Origin: Fibrobacter sp. UWR3
Lineage (GTDB): Bacteria > Fibrobacterota > Fibrobacteria > Fibrobacterales > Fibrobacteraceae
Length of the DNA stretch: 64,000 nucleotides
Assembly (NCBI RefSeq): GCF_900143055.1
Contig: NZ_FRCW01000002.1
Coordinates: 310,001 to 374,000 of the forward strand
Direction: 5' to 3'
Shown here: piece by piece, positions 1 through 6,854 of the stretch
Position numbering within the stretch: position 1 is the first letter of the stretch
Layout of the letters: every line of letters begins with the position of its first letter
The notes under the pieces: generated by a model
Database searches by the model: none
What the model saw: the letters and a program-made list of their open reading frames with translations, nothing else
Told to the model about the DNA's origin: nothing
Position numbers and translations under genes: made by a program

Positions 1-1
1 C

Positions 2-175
2 CTGCGCATCCCGGCGAGCATATTCGGGCTCGACGCCTTCGAGGGCGGTCACCTGCGGGGGAACCTGTACAAGTGCGCCGACAAGGCGAAGACCCCGCAC
101 TACCTAAGCGCCTTCCCCATCGATACCGAGAAGCCGGACTTCCACCGCCCGGAATTCTTCCAGGAACTCGCATAG
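2..175 (+). CDS. C-terminal end of a CBM9-like carbohydrate-binding protein (5' truncated)
   Basis: An open frame enters from the left edge and ends at TAG 173-175, giving 57 visible residues. The pattern NLYKCADK, then PHYLSAFPI, then PDFHRPEFF matches the C-terminal end of the CBM9-like domain common in Bacteroidetes and other FCB proteins, where the aromatic and His residues lie around the sugar-binding face. The domain usually sits alone or after a signal peptide in polysaccharide-handling proteins; which applies here cannot be seen. It is followed 16 bases later by rluE on the same strand, so the two may be co-transcribed. Recognition is from motif memory of a short fragment. Confidence 0.6.
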   Translation: MRIPASIFGLDAFEGGHLRGNLYKCADKAKTPHYLSAFPIDTEKPDFHRPEFFQELA

Positions 176-191
176 GCATTCCGGGTAAGAC

Positions 192-743
192 ATGTCTACC
201 GTAATCCTCTTCAACAAGCCGTTCGGCGTACTGAGCCAGTTCACGCCCGAATCGGGCCACCCGGCGCTCGATACCTTCGCCTTCCCGCCGGGAGTGTACG
301 CGGCAGGCAGGCTCGACCACGACAGCGAAGGCGCATTGCTCCTTACGGACAACGGGAAACTCATCAAGAAGTTGCTGGACCCGCAATTCGAGCACCCGCG
401 CACCTACCTGGCGCAGGTCGACGGGCAGATTACCGAAGAGGCCGTGCAGCGGCTCGCAAAAGGAGTGGACATCAAGGGTTACCGCACCAAGCCCTGCAAG
501 GCAGAGATTGCCGAAGAGCCCGACTGGCTTTGGCCGCGCAACCCTCCGGTGCGGTTCCGCGCGAACATACCCACAAGCTGGGTGCGCCTCACCCTTATAG
601 AAGGCAAGAACCGGCAGGTGCGCCACATGACGGCCGCGGTCGGGTTCCCCACGCTACGGCTCATCCGCATACAAATAGGAAACATCCCGCTGGGCGAACT
701 GAAGCCCGGCGAGTGGAAAACGGTTACCGATAGGGTAATTTGA
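192..743 (+). CDS. rluE: 23S rRNA pseudouridine synthase, RluE type
   Basis: 183 residues, the usual size of the short RluE/RsuA-class enzymes without an S4 domain. The catalytic motif GRLDHDSEGALLLT is at residues ~40-53, with the Asp that attacks the target uridine. The N-terminal LFNKPFGVLSQF and the later GKNRQVRHMTAAVGFPTLRL are also family signatures. Members isomerise a uridine of 23S rRNA (U2457 in E. coli for RluE) to pseudouridine, in the cytoplasm. ATG at 192 fits the family start. Converges with the minus-strand gene ending at 749. RluE rather than RluF or RsuA is inferred from size and the missing S4 domain. Confidence 0.88.
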   Translation: MSTVILFNKPFGVLSQFTPESGHPALDTFAFPPGVYAAGRLDHDSEGALLLTDNGKLIKKLLDPQFEHPRTYLAQVDGQITEEAVQRLAKGVDIKGYRTKPCKAEIAEEPDWLWPRNPPVRFRANIPTSWVRLTLIEGKNRQVRHMTAAVGFPTLRLIRIQIGNIPLGELKPGEWKTVTDRVI

Positions 744-750
744 TTTTTTT
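724..750 (+). terminator. Weak intrinsic terminator overlapping the end of rluE
   Basis: TTACC (724-728) pairs with GGTAA (734-738) around a 5-base loop, followed by TTTGATTTTTTT. Only five base pairs, but the T-run is clear and lies between two convergent genes that are separated by five bases. Confidence 0.35.
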
Positions 751-1087
751 AAAGCAGGCCCTTCTTTGCCGAACGCATCAGGTTCTTCACCTGCTTGTTC
801 GTGAGCTGCGGGACTTCCGCGTCCTTCTGGGCACGGGACTTCGGGGCGCATTCCTCGCAGTAGTGCTTGAATACGGTCCCGAAACTGGCGGCACCGTCCA
901 TGCGGTCCGTCTGGCGGCTACGGAAGGCTCGCACCATGGTTTCCTTGTGGCACTTGTCGCACACGCCCATCTTGGGGGCGGCAGGCTGACGCGGACCGCG
1001 GTCCTTGTTCCCATGTTCCGTAGTCATGTCCCAGGCACGTCTCTGGGCTGCAATCTTTCTGGCAAAACCATCATCTAAAAGACTCAT
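749..1087 (-). CDS. Small zinc-ribbon-like protein of unknown function
   Basis: 112 residues. Two Cys pairs, CDKC near residue 43 and CEEC near residue 79, are spaced as in a four-cysteine zinc site and separated by a basic stretch (RAFRSRQTDR). The remainder is rich in Lys, Arg and Gln, without signal peptide or membrane segment, so a cytoplasmic nucleic-acid-binding or structural zinc protein is plausible but not shown. It is the last gene of a three-gene minus-strand run (2233 to 749) with gaps of nine bases. No family recognised. Confidence 0.6.
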   Translation of the reverse strand: MSLLDDGFARKIAAQRRAWDMTTEHGNKDRGPRQPAAPKMGVCDKCHKETMVRAFRSRQTDRMDGAASFGTVFKHYCEECAPKSRAQKDAEVPQLTNKQVKNLMRSAKKGLL

Positions 1088-1096
1088 ATCAGCTCC

Positions 1097-1687
1097 TTAT
1101 TTATCTTCTAACTCTCTTAATATACAATCTTGCAAGAAAAGCGATTCGAGCGTAATGCACAAAGAGGTGGGTTTTGCGTCTTCCGAATACAGACTGCGGG
1201 CAAATTTGCCCCTTTCCAGTTGCTTTTGCTTGAAAATATCCGCATGCCCCGCGAAATCGAACACCTTCACCCGCGAAGGGAATGCAGTTTCGAACGCCCG
1301 GATGGCATTGTTGAGGATTTCCGCCTTGTCGCTCACGCCGGGCACGGAATCGGGAGGAACCGTCACCACGAAGATGCCGGACTGAGTCTTGTTGACAAGT
1401 TCACGCACGAGGCTCGTGTAGTTCTCCGCCGTAAGGAACCCCGAACCCGAATCCTTCTTGAGGTCGGTCAGCCCGAGGCCGAGCACGATGCGCCCCGCCT
1501 TCTTGCCGATAATGTCGGAAGCAGCCCGCGCCAAGAGCTGTGGCAACGAAAGCGGAACCGGAGAATTGATGGAAAACTGCATGGGCCGCGATGGTTCCCG
1601 GCACAGGAGCATCTCGGCCACGCGGGAGGCCACCTCGCCCTGTTCTCCGAAGAGTTCGTCGCCGATTATGAGAATCCTGTTTTCCAT
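1097..1687 (-). CDS. SGNH/GDSL-like hydrolase fold protein
   Basis: 196 residues. The N-terminus ILIIGDELFG resembles block I of SGNH hydrolases (GDS), but with Glu where the catalytic Ser would be, and RIVLGLGLTDL with LVRELVNKTQSGIFVVTVPP resembles the later strand-loop elements. No clear DxxH is seen at the C-terminus, so a catalytic role is doubtful. No signal peptide. It lies between the zinc-ribbon and TusA-like genes, nine bases from each, so the three are likely co-transcribed. Confidence 0.5.
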   Translation of the reverse strand: MENRILIIGDELFGEQGEVASRVAEMLLCREPSRPMQFSINSPVPLSLPQLLARAASDIIGKKAGRIVLGLGLTDLKKDSGSGFLTAENYTSLVRELVNKTQSGIFVVTVPPDSVPGVSDKAEILNNAIRAFETAFPSRVKVFDFAGHADIFKQKQLERGKFARSLYSEDAKPTSLCITLESLFLQDCILRELEDK

Positions 1688-1696
1688 GCCTTTAAT

Positions 1697-2233
1697 TTAC
1701 TTACTATCGAGGGGTTTGACCACTGAAATTTCCCAAAAACCGTCTTTTTTTTCGCGAGAGAGTATGCTACAGCCGTCCGCAACCAGCGCTCCGGGGACAT
1801 TCTCGATAGGGGAACCCTCGTCGAGATCAATCTTCAGCACGCGCCCGCGGGGGTAACCCGACATCACGAGCCTCGAACGGGCGGCATTGCCAGGACAAAC
1901 CACGCCCCGAAGGTCGAGCACGTCGGGAACTTCGACCGTCACTCCGGGCAGGGGCTCGCCAGACTTGGCCTTCTCGCAAAACGCGGCTATTTCCTCGCAA
2001 TGACGTTCCGGATGTTCGAGCCAGCGACCGACCGGATATGCAGGCAGGTCCGCAAGCATCACCCTGGAAAGGGCATCCTCGGGCGCAAGTTGCACCCCGA
2101 ACGTCACGCGGAGCCACTCGACACACGCATACGAGATAAGCGATTTCAGTGCATCACCGAAACCGGCATCGTCCCTGTGCGAAAGCATCCATTTGACTAC
2201 CGAAGACGGTTCGCCCGAATTACGTTCATCCAT
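1697..2233 (-). CDS. Unknown N-terminal domain plus TusA/SirA-like sulfur-carrier domain
   Basis: 178 residues. About residues 104-175 read as a TusA-like fold: LDLRGVVCPGNAARSRLVM carries the invariant CP pair (VCPG) at the start of helix 1, followed by GRVLKIDLDEGSPIENVPGA, the strand and helix of TusA. In TusA the Cys carries a persulfide delivered for tRNA 2-thiolation or other sulfur transfer. The first ~100 residues match no family I know. ATG 2233 is preceded by AGGT 8-11 bases upstream. First gene of the 2233-749 run. Confidence 0.62.
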   Translation of the reverse strand: MDERNSGEPSSVVKWMLSHRDDAGFGDALKSLISYACVEWLRVTFGVQLAPEDALSRVMLADLPAYPVGRWLEHPERHCEEIAAFCEKAKSGEPLPGVTVEVPDVLDLRGVVCPGNAARSRLVMSGYPRGRVLKIDLDEGSPIENVPGALVADGCSILSREKKDGFWEISVVKPLDSK

Positions 2234-2374
2234 ATTTTTTACCTAAACATACAATTTAATTGCACTTCGTCGCAAAAATGCGAAAAAACGCGATTTTTTG
2301 TAAAAAAGTTAAGTCCGTCACTCTTTTTTCCATAAAAATAGTAACGAAACATAGCAAAAAGAGGCATTGATTTC

Positions 2375-2382
2375 TATATTTG
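2375..2382 (+). promoter_or_regulatory. -10 element TATATTTG upstream of the GT2 gene
   Basis: TATATTTG fits the TAnnTTTG -7/-10 consensus of the FCB group and lies 38 bases before ATG 2421. The leader between carries AAAAGG as a possible ribosome site. No good -35 is visible. The 187-base gap 2234-2420 is AT-rich and otherwise empty. Confidence 0.45.
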
Positions 2383-2420
2383 CGCCCAAGCATTTGATTA
2401 TGCAAAAGGTTTTGTAAACG

Positions 2421-3971
2421 ATGAATACAGTTCTCCTCTACGCAATGTTCGTAGTCTATGTCATCGCCGGCGTGGGATTGGTGATTTACGGGTTCAGTTG
2501 CTACTACAGCATATATCTATTCCTGAAGAATAGCCGCCATACTAGACTATCAGACCGCAAAAAAATTCTCAAGTTCTACCGCGAGCATTCTATCAATGAC
2601 CTCCCGCAGGTCACGACCCAGCTCCCCGTATTTAACGAGGCGAACTGCGTGGAACGTCTGCTCGACGCGGTCTGCGCTATCGATTACCCCAAGGACAAGC
2701 ACGAAATCCAGGTTTTGGACGACTCCACCGACGAATGCTACGAAGTGGCGAAGAAGAAGGTGGCCGAACTTGCCGCGAAGGGTTACGATATCAAGCTTAT
2801 CCACCGCACGAACCGCCAGGAATTCAAGGCCGGCGCCCTCAAGGAAGCCATGGCCGTCGCGAAGGGCGATTTCCTCGCGATTTTCGACGCCGACTTCGTA
2901 CCGGAGAAGGACTTCCTGTTAAAGACCATCCCCTACCTGGTGATGGACGACCAGATTGGCCTCGTTCAGGGCCGCTGGGGCCACCTGAACCGCACGGAAT
3001 CGGGCCTTACGCTCGCCCAGTCCATCGGTATCGACGGCCACTTCGTTATCGAGCAGTCCGCCCGTAGCTGGGGCAAGCTGTTCATGAACTTCAACGGTAC
3101 TGCAGGCGTGTGGCGCAAGCAGGCCATCTACGGCGGTGGCGGCTGGGAAGGCGACACCCTGACCGAAGACATGGACCTCTCCTACCGCAGCCAGCTCGCC
3201 GGATGGAAGATGAAGTTCGTGTTCGACGTGATTGTGCCGGCCGAACTCCCGAACGATATCAACGCCTACAAGGCACAGCAGTTCCGCTGGGCCCGCGGTT
3301 CCATCCAGACGGCCATCAAGATTTTGCCACGCGTGTGGAAGGCGAAGGTCCCGCTCCGCATCAAGATCGGCGCGTTCCTGCACACCACGCACTACTCGAT
3401 TCACCCCTGCATGCTGTTTACCGCCCTCTGCGCCTGGCCGCTCCTCGCGTTCTTCGAACCGGTCGCGCACTTGCCCAGCTGGGCATACACCGTCGGTTTT
3501 AGTTTCATTTTCCTCGCCGCAATCGCACCTTCCGTTCTTTACTTCGTTGCACAGCGCTGCTCGGGCTACACCGGCTGGAAAATTCGCATGCTCAGCCTCC
3601 CCATCTTGATGGCGCTTGGCGTGGGCATCGCCGTGAACAACACGCGTGCCGTGTTCGGTGCCGTGACCGGCGTGAAGGGCAGCTTTGTCCGCACCCCGAA
3701 GAGCGGCGGATCCAAGAAGAAGGCGAAGAGCCACTACGCACAAAAGTTCCCCTGGATGGCTGTCCTCGAACTCGGCGTGGGCGTGTACTGCATCTTCGGT
3801 CTTCTGGAATACATCGGCGCACAGAAGTTCATTATCGGACCGTTCCTCGCACTCTACGCGGTGGGCTTCCTCTCCGTGGGCGTGCTCAGCTTCATGCACT
3901 TTATCGGAAACATTATCGAAGTGCACAAGGCCCGCAAGGAACACGGCAACGTCGAAGAGCAGGAATCGTAA
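2421..3971 (+). CDS. Cellulose-synthase-like family 2 glycosyltransferase, membrane-bound
   Basis: 516 residues. An N-terminal membrane helix (~5-30) precedes a GT-A domain: TQLPVFNE, LDDSTDE, IFDADFVPE (the DxD that binds the sugar-nucleotide metal), a TEDMDL acceptor-side motif and QQFRWARGS, the QxxRW motif of processive synthases. Four or five membrane helices follow from about residue 325. This order is that of bacterial cellulose-synthase-like and glucomannan-synthase-like enzymes; the catalytic domain is cytosolic and the helices form the channel. No PilZ domain is attached and no BcsB or BcsC partner is nearby, so the product is not cellulose with certainty. A strong terminator follows. 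Confidence 0.85.
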   Translation: MNTVLLYAMFVVYVIAGVGLVIYGFSCYYSIYLFLKNSRHTRLSDRKKILKFYREHSINDLPQVTTQLPVFNEANCVERLLDAVCAIDYPKDKHEIQVLDDSTDECYEVAKKKVAELAAKGYDIKLIHRTNRQEFKAGALKEAMAVAKGDFLAIFDADFVPEKDFLLKTIPYLVMDDQIGLVQGRWGHLNRTESGLTLAQSIGIDGHFVIEQSARSWGKLFMNFNGTAGVWRKQAIYGGGGWEGDTLTEDMDLSYRSQLAGWKMKFVFDVIVPAELPNDINAYKAQQFRWARGSIQTAIKILPRVWKAKVPLRIKIGAFLHTTHYSIHPCMLFTALCAWPLLAFFEPVAHLPSWAYTVGFSFIFLAAIAPSVLYFVAQRCSGYTGWKIRMLSLPILMALGVGIAVNNTRAVFGAVTGVKGSFVRTPKSGGSKKKAKSHYAQKFPWMAVLELGVGVYCIFGLLEYIGAQKFIIGPFLALYAVGFLSVGVLSFMHFIGNIIEVHKARKEHGNVEEQES

Positions 3972-3975
3972 TCCG

Positions 3976-4185
3976 CTACAAACGATTTGCATCAGGGCAT
4001 CCGCGAAGTTCGCGGATGCTTTTTTGCATGGTATGGATATATTCAGTCGAGCGGGAATCGTAGGCGGCAAGGATGTGCACGTATTCGCAGTGAAACATGC
4101 CGTAGAGCCCGAGCGCAGACGAAACAAGGATGCCCGCGACCGCGAGCGCCACCATGAGTTCCATTAGCGTGAAGCCTTTTTGCAT
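3976..4185 (-). CDS. Short prepilin-like protein (pseudopilin), last gene of the secretin operon
   Basis: 69 residues from ATG 4185. MQKGFTLMELMVALAVAGIL is a classic class III prepilin start: short positive leader, cleavage after Gly4 before Phe, Glu at +5, then a hydrophobic helix. After processing by prepilin peptidase it would be a 65-residue helix-plus-tail, much smaller than normal pseudopilins (about 130-200). The annotated longer frame adds 16 residues without support. It overlaps the preceding prepilin by 22 bases, and its last codons form the hairpin of the opposing terminator, so the C-terminus may be constrained by RNA structure. Confidence 0.75.
   Translation of the reverse strand: MQKGFTLMELMVALAVAGILVSSALGLYGMFHCEYVHILAAYDSRSTEYIHTMQKSIRELRGCPDANRL
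3997..4025 (+). terminator. Intrinsic terminator of the GT2 gene, inside the convergent prepilin CDS
   Basis: GCATCCGCGA (3997-4006) pairs perfectly with TCGCGGATGC (4010-4019) around AGT, followed by six T. It lies 25 bases after the GT2 stop and within the last 17 codons of the minus-strand prepilin. Confidence 0.88.
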
Positions 4186-4688
4186 CGGGTGAGCCTCCTG
4201 AAAGTATAGTCGGGCGTGCGGATTTCGAGCCACTGGAGCGATGTGGCGGGAACGGGGGTGATGGTTATTGCGGGGGAATCGTTTGTCGCGAGTTGATTGT
4301 TTATTTCGGGGGGATCGTTTATTGCGGGGTGGCCGCTTATTGCGGGGTTGCCGTTTATTGCGGGCGGAGTGTTTATTGCGGGCGGGTTGCGGGTTAGGGA
4401 TGCGCGGCGGGTATAGACGGTGTCGGCGCAGGGCGGGAGAGAAACTGCAAGGGAATCGATGTACGCGGCTGCAACAAGCGCAGAATCCGAGCGGGAGAAC
4501 TCGAGGGCAGAGATGCGCCGGAACGCCCCCAGGTACAGCGAGAGGGAGGCCGCCCCTGCGGCAAGAACCGCAAGCGCGACGAGGACCTCGAGCAAAGTAA
4601 AGGCTTTTCGTTTATCGCAGGCGAGATGTTTATCACAAGGTGCGAGTCGCTTATCGCTGGAGGCAAGATGTTTATCGCTAGTAATCAC
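4164..4688 (-). CDS. Prepilin-like protein with repeat-derived leader and C-terminal repeat region
   Basis: 174 residues, GTG start at 4688 overlapping the previous stop by four bases (GTGA). KRKA/FTLLEVLVALAVLAAG at ~26-45 is a type IV prepilin motif with Glu5, but the cleavage residue is Ala instead of Gly and the leader is about 29 residues. The leader is built of near-copies of SDKHLA / SDKRLA / CDKHLA. Residues ~105-150 are a second repeat, units like PPAIN, NPAIS, HPAIN. Both come from short DNA repeats containing GCRATAAAC. The middle part carries a normal pseudopilin helix. Function inferred: minor pseudopilin of the adjacent secretin system. Confidence 0.72.
   Translation of the reverse strand: MITSDKHLASSDKRLAPCDKHLACDKRKAFTLLEVLVALAVLAAGAASLSLYLGAFRRISALEFSRSDSALVAAAYIDSLAVSLPPCADTVYTRRASLTRNPPAINTPPAINGNPAISGHPAINDPPEINNQLATNDSPAITITPVPATSLQWLEIRTPDYTFRRLTRCKKASR
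4262..4392 (-). repeat. Short repeats GCAATAAAC coding for PAIN-like units
   Basis: About eight irregular units containing GCAATAAAC or close variants, 15-18 bases apart, in frame with the prepilin (PAIN, PAIS, PEIN units). Related GCGATAAAC units lie in the leader at 4604-4688. Confidence 0.75.
4622..4638. repeat. 17-base dispersed repeat, copy 1 (in prepilin leader)
   Basis: CGAGATGTTTATCACAA on the plus strand, identical to 10039-10055. Confidence 0.8.
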
Positions 4689-5704
4689 TGCGCGGACCTC
4701 CGGAATACGACTTTCTCACCGTCGAAAAACGCAGGCAGAAGGGCATGGGACGAGTCGCGCACGGTTCCGGGAAACGCAGCACCCGCGAGGCTGTCGGGTT
4801 CATCGAGTTCAACCATGCCGCCCGGCGCAGCGAGCACGCCCGCGAAGGAGGCTTGATTCAGGAAGGCGATGCGCCCGCTGCCCGACCCGAGCGATACGGC
4901 TACGCTCGGGAAATCTGCCCGCACACGGTCGCGGATGGTCACAACATCTCGGGCATAGAGCAGGCCCGAAAACCTGAAGGAGGAATGCACCTCCAGCGAC
5001 GCGCCGGAATAGACCTCGAGATGCGCGACCGTGACTTCGCCACCGAGGGTTACTTCGCCCTCGGAATAGATGCGCAGCGTGTCGAAACGCGCCCGCCCCT
5101 TCACGTTCACGGAGCCATCGACCAGGAAGGCGGCGGAAGGGACTCGTGTATCGAAATCGAGCGTGAGGTCGCCATCGCTCACATGCAACGCGATTGCGGT
5201 ATCGAGCCGGAAGATGCGGCGATTGCCGGACATAACGCGGAAGCCCCTTGCCGTCGTGATGGACTCGCGAAGGGCGGCACGGTATTGCGTCATGGCGGTG
5301 TACCAGTCATCAAACCGCAGGCGGGAATATCGCGTGCCGTAACTTGCGCAGAAACTGCGAGAAGAATTTGCAGACAAAGAAAGCGAAATATTTGCGGGTA
5401 TAGAATACGAAATATTTGCAGGTACAAGATGCCCGCCGACCAGTAGCGGGGCACAGATGCGACCCCACGGGCCAACAGCCTCGGCACTTACCGGCGGGAG
5501 CCCCGCAAAGAACCCGTCAGGGAATCCCGATAGGTTCGCAATAATTGCCGATTCCGCATCGTAGACCGCCTGCACTTCGCGCGCGTAGTGGTTTGTGGAA
5601 CGCAGCACGCCTCCCGGCACCCGCAAAAGGCAACCGAACAGGATGGTGAGTGAAAGGATAAGCGTGAGGACAAATCCCAAAACGAAACCGCGCTTACATT
5701 CCAT
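4685..5704 (-). CDS. GspK/PilX-like minor pseudopilin with a C-terminal beta-rich domain
   Basis: 339 residues from ATG 5704, which overlaps the GspC-like gene by 11 bases; the longer frame back to 5992 lies inside that gene. MECKRGFVLGFVLTLILSL is prepilin-like with KRG/F, but position +5 is Phe rather than Glu, as in GspK and PilX-type tip pilins. YAREVQAVYDAESAI is the conserved helix end of PilX-like proteins. From about residue 200 short repeated strands (FDTLRIYSEGEVTLGGEV and similar) suggest a bactofilin-like or parallel beta-helix fold. Probably caps the pseudopilus. Followed by two prepilins with overlapping ends. Confidence 0.68.
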   Translation of the reverse strand: MECKRGFVLGFVLTLILSLTILFGCLLRVPGGVLRSTNHYAREVQAVYDAESAIIANLSGFPDGFFAGLPPVSAEAVGPWGRICAPLLVGGHLVPANISYSIPANISLSLSANSSRSFCASYGTRYSRLRFDDWYTAMTQYRAALRESITTARGFRVMSGNRRIFRLDTAIALHVSDGDLTLDFDTRVPSAAFLVDGSVNVKGRARFDTLRIYSEGEVTLGGEVTVAHLEVYSGASLEVHSSFRFSGLLYARDVVTIRDRVRADFPSVAVSLGSGSGRIAFLNQASFAGVLAAPGGMVELDEPDSLAGAAFPGTVRDSSHALLPAFFDGEKVVFRRSAQ

Positions 5705-6854
5705 TGCGGACCTCCCGAATTTCACCCCCGCAGGCAAGCTGCACACGTTCCTTCCCGATAGAAACGACTTCGAAGGGCCCGAGGGAATCCCCGAGGCTGT
5801 ACCAGGAAGGCAATGCGCCCGCAATCGATGCGCTGAAAATGCGACCCGCCACGACGCCGTGCAAGCGAACAGGAGGGAGGTCGCAACCAGGCGCCGGTTT
5901 GTGAGTGCCGCGGGCATCGCCGATTTCTGATACACCGCGAACGTCGCTCTTAAACGGCGCGCGCTCTTCGTTAAACTGCGCATAGCCCTCATTAAACTGC
6001 GCGACCGCCTCTTCGCTCGGGCGCATCTCCGGCGGAGGCGTGAGCGCCGGAAGTTCCGCGCCTGCAGGCGATATTACTTCGGGTGACGCGCCCGACAAAT
6101 CGCCCGAAAGAACGTTCCACCAGGTACTAACCGCAAGCAACAGCGCCACGCCCGCAGCAAGCGCAGGCCATACTAACTTCCCGCGGGTTCGTACCCGCCA
6201 GAACGGATCGCTCCCCGCACGCCTTAACCAGCGGAGCCTTTCCGGTTCCTGCACGTCCCCTACGTCCATAAACGCGCAGTACCATTTTTCCGCCCGCGAA
6301 AACAGGTCGTCGTTCCGGAGAAAAACGTCAAACCGCCCGAGACGTTCCTGCACGCTTTCTTTATTATTATACTGAGGTTCCTCGCTCCAGTGGCAAAGCC
6401 TTCCTTCAAAGAAGACGAGGATGTACAGCCAGCCGTTGTCCAGAAATGCGAAGCGGCAGTTTCCGCAACTTTCGCGCAGGCTGCACCCGCAATAAGCGCT
6501 TTCGCACGAATCTTCCTCGCGCATTAGTTTGTCTGCACACCCGTAGAGCATCGCCGTCCGGGGCAAGATGCGCTCGCCTCGCCCGCGATATTTCGCAGGT
6601 TCCTTTTCTGATTTGCGCTCGTTCGCAAGCATCACCAGGTAGCGGTGCTTTCGCCCGTCCGTGCTGTTGAAGCTCACCATTTCCCGGAACACGGGTTGCG
6701 CCGTGCAAGAGCTTTCTGAACACGACTGCGCGACACTCGGGAAATCCTCGGCAAAGCGCCTGCGGAGCGTCAGCGGGTCCAGCACGCCATCGAAGCCTGT
6801 CACCACCTCCCAGGTCCAGAGCCGCGCCTCCACAAAAGCCGTTCTCGCCCACAT
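5694..6854 (-). CDS. GspC-like inner-membrane protein with Cys-rich cytoplasmic domain
   Basis: 386 residues from ATG 6854, which shares one base with the secretin stop (TGATG). Residues ~1-245 are cytoplasmic and unusually rich in Cys (a cluster CESAYCGCSLRESCGNC near 130-150), with stretches such as WLYILVFFEGRLCHWSEE that recall GspL. One membrane helix (~250-270) is followed by a Pro-rich linker and a C-terminal domain LHGVVAGRIFSASI ... LGDSLGPFEVVSIGKERVQL, the homology region of GspC/PilP that contacts the secretin. I infer an inner-membrane partner of the adjacent secretin; a GspL-GspC fusion is possible. Confidence 0.62.
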   Translation of the reverse strand: MWARTAFVEARLWTWEVVTGFDGVLDPLTLRRRFAEDFPSVAQSCSESSCTAQPVFREMVSFNSTDGRKHRYLVMLANERKSEKEPAKYRGRGERILPRTAMLYGCADKLMREEDSCESAYCGCSLRESCGNCRFAFLDNGWLYILVFFEGRLCHWSEEPQYNNKESVQERLGRFDVFLRNDDLFSRAEKWYCAFMDVGDVQEPERLRWLRRAGSDPFWRVRTRGKLVWPALAAGVALLLAVSTWWNVLSGDLSGASPEVISPAGAELPALTPPPEMRPSEEAVAQFNEGYAQFNEERAPFKSDVRGVSEIGDARGTHKPAPGCDLPPVRLHGVVAGRIFSASIAGALPSWYSLGDSLGPFEVVSIGKERVQLACGGEIREVRNGM

